From Chloroflexota bacterium (GTDB taxonomy: Bacteria; Chloroflexota; Dehalococcoidia; Lucifugimonadales; Lucifugimonadaceae): 59,655 nt of DNA. The notes under the pieces were generated by a model. The model was not told the DNA's origin and searched no databases. It saw only the letters and a program-made list of their open reading frames with translations. The DNA is taken from positions 1-59,655 of the forward strand of contig VXSB01000049.1 of NCBI GenBank assembly GCA_009838175.1, given 5' to 3'. How positions within the stretch are numbered: the stretch's first letter is position 1; the number at the start of each line of letters is the position of its first letter. The position numbers and the translations under genes are program-made. Positions 53,793 to 59,655 of this stretch are shown one piece after another.

Positions 53793-55058
53793 ATGGATTT
53801 AGAGCACCTCGTTTATTCTCTGCCATCAACACAAGCGTTTGTTCAATCGGCCATTGACGTAGCCGTTGGGGGCGCCAAGATCGTTCTCCTACCTGACAAC
53901 GTGAGTCGCGAAATGGTCGGGAGGTTGATCAGAAATCAAGCGGAATCGTCTAACCTCAGAGTTGACCGGATATTTGATTCGAGCGACATGATCCCTGTTA
54001 CAGCAGCGGCGAATGCCATGAACGTTTCTTGGCCATCGCCGCGGACTCTCAGAACGGTTGACAATCTTCTCAAGTGCGACAATCTGCCGGACATTCTCTA
54101 TGTGCACAGGATCGGTTCCGCTAGACCGTGGACCGATTTCATCGTGAACTGGGCGGAAGAGCATCGAAAGTTGAGGAAATCAGGCACCTCAAACACTCCA
54201 TCTTTGTGCGTAATCGCTAAGTTGCGGGATTTTGATTTCAAACTACCTAAAGAAGATCCGAATGTCTCGATCCTATGGTGGTGGGGGTTCCCGTCAAGCT
54301 TGGAAATCAGGTTGGCGTGCAGGATTGCTGATTATCAGCAAAACGATGTTGAACCTCTGGTCGTAAGGTGGCGTGAATATGTCTTGCCGGGAATCGTCGG
54401 TAATGACGTTCAGTTGGGTGAATTCATGTGGGATTTTGTGACACGGGATCGTAGCACCGTCGTGGAAAGTCTTGCGGATTATTGGGTTTGCCTTGAGGAT
54501 GCTGAGGTTTCCGGACCTATCGACGACATTCTTGAAATCGTCAATGCAAATCGCGCGGATTTCACGGTTGGTCAAGGTTTGCCAACGGATCTTTGGCAAT
54601 TATGGGCTACGGGTGCGATCGTCTACACACCGGAATACGGGCTCGAGCTACATCCCGCATTTTTGGCGCACTGCGGCGTAAGATCCACGGTTGACCACAT
54701 ATTGTGGCGCGGTCAATCGGAATTACTGCTGCCATTCATAAATGATATTCGACTAGCGATTTGCCAAGATTTAACCACTTCGTTCGGAAATCGTTGGCCA
54801 GTCAAGTGGATTCCGCCCCGGTCCGAACATGAACTTCAGGAAGTCAATCGTTCCCCACTCAGTGCCGAGATTGGCCACATCAACTACCTTCTCCAAAACC
54901 TAGGGTACAACTCACGGCATGATTTATATCCGAAGCGAGTATTCGGAAATCTAACTTCCATCGCCATGCGCGTGAGAAACGAGATTGCCCACTATGACCC
55001 CGTGTCGTATCGGGATTACGTTGAGCTCTGTGAAGAACGCATCAGTGTCGGGGTTTAG
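53793..55058 (+). CDS. HEPN-like putative effector protein
   Basis: 421 residues from ATG 53793, nine bases after the ATPase stop. The N-terminal 170 residues are alpha/beta (AKIVLLPDNVSREMVGRLIR), and a helical middle follows. The last 35 residues contain RVRNEIAHYDPVSYRDYVEL, an R-x4-H motif (R395, H400) inside a helix, the signature of HEPN RNases and related toxins. Known HEPN proteins cut RNA or pair with nucleotidyltransferases. As third gene of the operon it is the best candidate for the toxic output. I cannot link it to a named defence system. Confidence 0.6.
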   Translation: MDLEHLVYSLPSTQAFVQSAIDVAVGGAKIVLLPDNVSREMVGRLIRNQAESSNLRVDRIFDSSDMIPVTAAANAMNVSWPSPRTLRTVDNLLKCDNLPDILYVHRIGSARPWTDFIVNWAEEHRKLRKSGTSNTPSLCVIAKLRDFDFKLPKEDPNVSILWWWGFPSSLEIRLACRIADYQQNDVEPLVVRWREYVLPGIVGNDVQLGEFMWDFVTRDRSTVVESLADYWVCLEDAEVSGPIDDILEIVNANRADFTVGQGLPTDLWQLWATGAIVYTPEYGLELHPAFLAHCGVRSTVDHILWRGQSELLLPFINDIRLAICQDLTTSFGNRWPVKWIPPRSEHELQEVNRSPLSAEIGHINYLLQNLGYNSRHDLYPKRVFGNLTSIAMRVRNEIAHYDPVSYRDYVELCEERISVGV

Positions 55059-55286
55059 CTCCGAGTCGCGTCGAAACAATGTCTATAAAAACGGGTTCGG
55101 CTTGTTGACACCTAGTCCCCACGGTCCATGATGTGGCGATGCGTATACGATGCTGAAGCATCAGAGTCGGTTTTCCTTACTTGCTGCGCTGTATCGATTC
55201 CAGCACGGTGCTGATGGTTGGTTTCCCGAACGCTGTTGGTTCTGACACACAAGTTCATTCGAACTTCAGACTTGATACTGAACTAG

Positions 55287-57125
55287 CTAGTCACTTGACG
55301 ACATACTGTCTTTTAGGACCAGTTCATACCGAGCCGGGTCCTCATCCAATCCCTCACCTTCATCGGCAACAACCTGTTTGCCCATCACCTTGGTAATGTT
55401 GTCAAGCAGTGCGTCTCGCCTTGAATCGAAGAACGCTTCAAAGTTGTCTGACCAAATATGACGTGGTTCTACAAAATGGGATCTCAAGTTGTCGTCCAAA
55501 GCATCGCGCGGCACACCATTAGAGACGATGCGAGCCAAATAATCGCTTGGGGCCTTGCCACCAATGCTCCGGTTTGTGTGTGAAGTCAACGGTGTCTTGT
55601 TGATTATTGAATCGCATCGCGCAGGTTCTACACTGTGATCATTGCACCACTTTTGAGGGAAGATGTGGTGAATGTCGATGCTCTCGTCGAAATAACTCTG
55701 GATCGAAGACTCTTCACCCGTCAGCCAGTCGCGAGCACCGGCCCTCAGGAGAAGCGCGTAGACGCCTTTGTAGGCGGCACTGTTGCGGGTGCGCAAAGTC
55801 AACAACCTAGTTGGTGCAAATTCAGCGTCATACACGGTCATTGGCTCTCCACCACCGCGGATCCAGTTGACGACCTCAGGGAGGTCGCGAGCGAATCGTG
55901 TCTCTGTCGATCCGCCGTACAACTCGCCGAGAACACCGCACCAATACCACTGGGCGAGTTTTTCTCTCGCATGGAATGGTTCCCAATCGCGTCCTAGCGT
56001 CGTAAGGATGGCAGCCAAGGGTATCAGCTGACTGCCGTACGGCAGGAATTTGGCGTCGTATAGGTGTTGCGAATGGAGGAATCGCGCTGCCTTTTCGAAA
56101 CCGTCCATCAACGGGTCCGCCCACCGCAGATAATCTTCCAGCCCCAGTTTCAACATGTCGGCGCGTTTGCAACCAACGCCTGGTGCTCGATCTAGGTGCT
56201 GACCGTTGGCGATGGCTGTGTTTTGCCGCTGGTACGTTGCGAGAAGAGTTACCGCCTGCAAGAAATCCGTATTCGAGACACCCGACAATATCGATTGTGA
56301 ATGGAGTATCTGTCGTCGAGTCTCCCAATCGGGTCGCAATTGAAAATCATCAGCGGCAAAGGTTGCAGTAAGCAATTCAAACACAGTTAGCGTGACACCG
56401 CCAGTATTCACTTTCTCGAACACTTGGCAAACGGCTTCCTTGGGCGTGTCTTTGCCGAGTTCGATCACTGGTACCTGGTATCGTTCGAAGCGCGTTATTA
56501 TCTTCTCGTCGAACTCGTTCCATAACTCGATCATTTCTTCGTCATATTTCCAAAATCGCTCGAAGCCAACCCGCCACCTCCGGGAATCGAAAGCTTTGGC
56601 AAGCGGGAAAAGCATTGCTTCGTACTCCAATTCAGGCGTCGAATAATCTTCGACTACCCTTCGTCCAAACCGTGTGATTTTCCGCTCCTCGGGCAGTGAT
56701 ACGACTGCATCTTCCCGGTCAACGTTCGGATCTAGCGCCCGTTTCATGTCGACGTAATACCACCGTTTTATGTTTCGCCCACGGTCGTTGCGAGTCAGGA
56801 CTGGCTGCCCCAATCTTAGCGACTGAAACAACGAAGTGAGTCGCTGTTGGCCGTCAAGTATCAGCCGATCAGCATGATGATGAGCTGATGACTCTGCACC
56901 CTCAATCGGACGTTCTTTGAATCGAACGTCTTGCCCGCCTGCCCTCAGCATCATCACGGCACCAATCGGATACCCCAGCGAAATACTTGCCAACAGGCTG
57001 CGAACACGGTCATCGTCCCAAACCCAACCTCGTTGAAAATCAGGGAGTTGAGAACTCCCATCCGCCGCTTCTCGCAAGAGACTGCCAAGCGATTCTTTCT
57101 CGATTCCGTATTCGGATGTTTCCAT
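55287..57125 (-). CDS. GmrSD-like restriction protein (DUF262 plus HNH)
   Basis: 612 residues from ATG 57125 (AAGG upstream; the longer frame is basic non-coding). The DUF262/ParB-like N-terminal domain has PDFQRGWVWDDDRVRSLLAS and the diagnostic ILDGQQRLTSLFQ. VCQVFEKVNTGGVTLTVFEL is the third family motif. The C-terminal HNH-like domain has SIDIHHIFPQKWC and INKTPLTSHTNRSIGGKAPS, the DUF1524 pattern. GmrSD proteins are type IV restriction enzymes that cut modified phage DNA, using nucleotide binding in DUF262. It is convergent with the three-gene operon and divergent from hsdM, in the middle of a defence island. This one-protein form has both halves fused. Confidence 0.85.
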   Translation of the reverse strand: METSEYGIEKESLGSLLREAADGSSQLPDFQRGWVWDDDRVRSLLASISLGYPIGAVMMLRAGGQDVRFKERPIEGAESSAHHHADRLILDGQQRLTSLFQSLRLGQPVLTRNDRGRNIKRWYYVDMKRALDPNVDREDAVVSLPEERKITRFGRRVVEDYSTPELEYEAMLFPLAKAFDSRRWRVGFERFWKYDEEMIELWNEFDEKIITRFERYQVPVIELGKDTPKEAVCQVFEKVNTGGVTLTVFELLTATFAADDFQLRPDWETRRQILHSQSILSGVSNTDFLQAVTLLATYQRQNTAIANGQHLDRAPGVGCKRADMLKLGLEDYLRWADPLMDGFEKAARFLHSQHLYDAKFLPYGSQLIPLAAILTTLGRDWEPFHAREKLAQWYWCGVLGELYGGSTETRFARDLPEVVNWIRGGGEPMTVYDAEFAPTRLLTLRTRNSAAYKGVYALLLRAGARDWLTGEESSIQSYFDESIDIHHIFPQKWCNDHSVEPARCDSIINKTPLTSHTNRSIGGKAPSDYLARIVSNGVPRDALDDNLRSHFVEPRHIWSDNFEAFFDSRRDALLDNITKVMGKQVVADEGEGLDEDPARYELVLKDSMSSSD

Positions 57126-57302
57126 TGGTAAACCTTGTGGTTTTCGTCTGCGATTTAAACAATTCGATTTTATTCGCCACTTACTTAGATGCGGTGTTGA
57201 TGAACATCGATGGCCCAATCAGGAGACGCGGGGCGAGGCTGAGTTCTCAATCCGATTCGACAGTAACCAAGCATTAGCATGTAACGGACAGGAGATGGCA
57301 TA

Positions 57303-58883
57303 GTGACCACAACACGACTCGGATCATCGAAGACCGTACCAGCTGATACCGGCGCAACCACCGGGTACGAATCGCAGCTTTGGGCGATGGCGGATGCGCT
57401 TCGGGGGAGCATGGATGCGGCGGAGTATAAGCATGTGGTTTTGGGGTTGTTGTTTTTGAAGTATGTGTCGGATGCGTACGAGGAGGTACGTGCCGAGTTG
57501 GTGGCTGAGGCTGAGGAAGGGGCTGATCCTGAAGAACGGGATGAATATACGGCGAAAAGCGTGTTCTGGGTGCCGGAGGGGGCGCGGTGGGAGTATCTGA
57601 GGTCGCAGGCTCGGGAGACGACGATCGGGTTGCTGGTGGACAACGCTATGCGGGAGATCGAGGGTGCTAACGAATCGTTGAAGGATGTTCTGCCGAAAGA
57701 TTACGCGCTCCCATCTTTGGACAAACGGCTACTCGGACAGTTGATCGACATGATCAGCGATATCGAGGTCGGTGATCGCGCATCACGTTCGAAGGATGTA
57801 CTCGGACGCGTGTATGAGTATTTTCTGTCTATGTTCGCGAGTGCGGAAGGCAAGCGCGGCGGTGAGTTCTACACGCCTCGTTGCATCGTGAATCTGCTGG
57901 TGGAGATGCTGGAACCGTTTCGTGGTCGGGTCTATGATCCGTGTTGCGGTTCGGCTGGCATGTTTGTGCAGTCGGTGAACTTCATTGAGGAACATGCCAC
58001 TGGCAACGGGAATGGCGGTGATGCAAAGGCTGATATCTCGATATTTGGTCAGGAGTCGAACTACACAACTTGGCGTCTGGCAAAGATGAATTTGGCGATC
58101 AGGGGAATCGACGGCCGGGTAGAGCAAGGCAACACTTTTCACGGCGATCAGCATCCCGATTTGAGGGCTGATTACATTCTGGCTAATCCGCCGTTTAATG
58201 TGTCGGACTGGGGCGGTGAGTTGCTGGCCGACGATCAGCGATGGCGGTACGGTACGCCACCTCGCGGGAATGCGAACTTTGCTTGGGTACAGCACATGGT
58301 TTATCACCTGTCGCCGAGGGGTGTTGCTGGGATTGTGCTTGCGAATGGATCGATGTCATCGAACCAGTCGAACGAGGGCGAGATACGGAAGAACCTGATT
58401 GAGAACGATCTGGTTGATTGCATGATCGCGTTGCCGGGTCAGCTTTTCTACTCGACGCAGATACCGGCTTGCCTGTGGTTCTTGGCGCGTGACCGACGTG
58501 GTGGTAATGGATTGCGGGATCGGCGTGGAGAGATTTTGTTTATCGATGCTCGGAAGATGGGGACGATGGTGGATCGGACGCATCGCGAGTTGAGCGACGA
58601 GGATATTGCGCGGATCGCGGACACGTATCATGCGTGGCGCAGCAAAGAAGGTGAGTACGAGGATGTTGCTGGATTCTGCAAGTCGGCGTCGATTGAGGAG
58701 GTGCGGAAGCATGGGCATGTGTTGACGCCGGGGCGGTATGTGGGTGTTGAGGCTGTGGAGGATGATGGTGAGCCGTTTGTGGAGAAGATGGCGCGGTTGA
58801 CGTCGGTGTGGCGAGAGCAGTCGGAGGAGGCTAAGCGGCTGGATGAGGAGATTGAGGCGAATTTGGCTGGTTTGGGGTTCTGA
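57303..58883 (+). CDS. hsdM: type I restriction-modification methyltransferase subunit
   Basis: 526 residues from GTG 57303 (AGGAGA upstream). The N-terminal helical domain has [20 protein letters not shown]. The methylase core has the [18 protein letters not shown] loop, motif [11 protein letters not shown], and motif [15 protein letters not shown] for adenine N6-methylation. [20 protein letters not shown] and [12 protein letters not shown] are later HsdM signatures. Length and layout are those of complete HsdM. It methylates adenine in the target set by HsdS and forms the modification complex. hsdS follows at once; hsdR is presumably beyond the window. Codon use is richer in TTG and GTG than that of the genes before 47400. 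Confidence 0.95.
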   Translation: MTTTRLGSSKTVPADTGATTGYESQLWAMADALRGSMDAAEYKHVVLGLLFLKYVSDAYEEVRAELVAEAEEGADPEERDEYTAKSVFWVPEGARWEYLRSQARETTIGLLVDNAMREIEGANESLKDVLPKDYALPSLDKRLLGQLIDMISDIEVGDRASRSKDVLGRVYEYFLSMFASAEGKRGGEFYTPRCIVNLLVEMLEPFRGRVYDPCCGSAGMFVQSVNFIEEHATGNGNGGDAKADISIFGQESNYTTWRLAKMNLAIRGIDGRVEQGNTFHGDQHPDLRADYILANPPFNVSDWGGELLADDQRWRYGTPPRGNANFAWVQHMVYHLSPRGVAGIVLANGSMSSNQSNEGEIRKNLIENDLVDCMIALPGQLFYSTQIPACLWFLARDRRGGNGLRDRRGEILFIDARKMGTMVDRTHRELSDEDIARIADTYHAWRSKEGEYEDVAGFCKSASIEEVRKHGHVLTPGRYVGVEAVEDDGEPFVEKMARLTSVWREQSEEAKRLDEEIEANLAGLGF

Positions 58884-58885
58884 CT

Positions 58886-59655
58886 TTGGTCCTAACCGCG
58901 AACACGGGTGTCGATTGGTACGTGGCGACACTAGACGATCTCGCTGAAGTCACCATCAGCAACGTCGACAAGAAAACGAAAGCGGGTGAAATACCTGTCC
59001 GGTTGTGCAACTATACGGACGTTTACTACAACCAATACATCCGGTCTGACATGGATTTCATGGACGCTACGGCCACAGAGCGTGAAATATCGAGATGTTC
59101 GCTGTTCGCGGGCGACGTGGTAATCACTAAAGATTCCGAAAAAGATGACGATATCGGTGTGCCTGCCTACATAAGCGAGGATATTGATGACCTCGTCTGC
59201 GGATATCACTTGGTGGTTCTTCGTCCAAAGTCGGACAAAATCGACGGTGCGTACCTGTTTTACAGCCTCAATGCACGAGAAGCCCAACACCAATTTCATG
59301 CCAGAGCGAATGGTGTTACGAGGTTTGGATTGCGAAAGGCTGATATTGGCACGGTTACAGTCCCTGTCCCTCCCCTCCCCGAACAGCGCCGCATTGCGCA
59401 CATTCTGGGGACGTTGGATGACAAGATCGAGTTGAACTGTCGGATGAATGAGACGCTGGAAGAGATGGCTCGGGCGGTGTTCAAGGACTGGTTCGTGGAT
59501 TTCGGTCCGGTGCGAGCGAAGATGGAGGGTCGGGAAGCGTATCTGCCGGAGGAGGTCTGGCGGTTGTTTCCGGATCGGCTGGTGGAGTCGGAGCTGGGGG
59601 AGGTGCCGTATGGGTGGGGGGTTAGGCGGTTGGGAGATGTGATTCAGATCAATCC
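58886..59655 (+). CDS. hsdS: type I restriction-modification specificity subunit (partial)
   Basis: Open from TTG 58886 (just after the hsdM stop; start uncertain) to the window end, 256 codons so far. It holds the first target-recognition domain (VTISNVDKKTKAGEIPV, RCSLFAGDVVITKDSEKDDD, NGVTRFGLRKADIGTVTVPV) and the first conserved helix (PLPEQRRIAHILGTLDDKIE, RMNETLEEMARAVFKDWFVD). It then enters the linker (VESELGEVPYGWGVRRLGDV), where the second recognition domain begins. HsdS selects the DNA sequence that HsdM modifies and HsdR cuts. The 3' half and the restriction subunit lie outside the window. Confidence 0.9.
   Translation, partial: MVLTANTGVDWYVATLDDLAEVTISNVDKKTKAGEIPVRLCNYTDVYYNQYIRSDMDFMDATATEREISRCSLFAGDVVITKDSEKDDDIGVPAYISEDIDDLVCGYHLVVLRPKSDKIDGAYLFYSLNAREAQHQFHARANGVTRFGLRKADIGTVTVPVPPLPEQRRIAHILGTLDDKIELNCRMNETLEEMARAVFKDWFVDFGPVRAKMEGREAYLPEEVWRLFPDRLVESELGEVPYGWGVRRLGDVIQIN

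Noticed and set aside
54294..54599. 101-codon minus-strand frame inside the HEPN-like gene
   Set aside because: Antisense shadow with no start signal or motif.

Overview
The window looks like the chromosomal end of a large integrative and conjugative element (ICE) in a moderately GC-rich bacterium. The host lineage is inferred, not proven. The Pro-Thr stalk surface protein, Calx-beta secreted protein, GT39-type transferase, kinase fused to an OmpR-type regulator and PrgI/VirB4-type secretion set together suggest Chloroflexota (Dehalococcoidia or SAR202-like). Bases 1-622 look like host chromosome with REP-like palindromes. A tRNA-Ala(GGC) at 623-698 marks the probable integration site, and a large serine recombinase runs antisense from the element into the tRNA.

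Layout: 425-2275 recombinase; 2751-3803 four short genes, three of them HTH proteins; 4137-5693 an HNH nuclease-like protein with a sigma-region-4-like N terminus; 6672-17122 (minus) a type IV secretion operon: replication-relaxation-like protein, VirD4/TraD coupling ATPase, VirB4 (split by a frameshift), two pilin-like proteins, PrgI fused to an exported domain, VirB6/TrbL-like protein and an exported protein; 17409-32040 a surface/signalling cargo region (HTH coiled-coil protein, Calx-beta protein, GT39 membrane transferase, Pro-Thr stalk protein, GAF-PAS-kinase-receiver-winged-helix protein, RDD protein, small membrane proteins) holding the remains of a tandem duplication; 32088-32811 a GNAT gene between inverted repeats; 32812-34198 a gene-poor stretch with a perfect 28-bp palindrome.

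34199-42932 is a GC-rich co-directional DNA-processing module: DnaG-like primase, Rad52-type annealing protein, stand-alone TSCPD protein, PD-(D/E)XK nuclease, SSB, NPPY methyltransferase and SNF2-like helicase. It leads into a bacterial ubiquitin-like conjugation cassette at 43035-46469: a ubiquitin-like protein (PRTRC-C type), two unrecognised proteins, E2-like (PRTRC-B type), JAMM peptidase (PRTRC-A type) and E1/ThiF-like protein, followed by a DUF2958-type protein and a small acidic protein. The UBL-E2-JAB-E1 order is that of the BilABCD antiphage system. Strong hairpins without a U-tract lie at both edges of the cassette.

48957-59655 looks like a defence island of visibly lower GC: a three-gene operon (cadherin-like beta-sandwich protein, STAND-like ATPase, HEPN-like protein) that I cannot assign to a named system, a GmrSD-like DUF262/HNH restriction protein, and a type I restriction-modification locus whose hsdS runs off the window. 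I did not find the right end of the element, so it probably continues beyond 59655.
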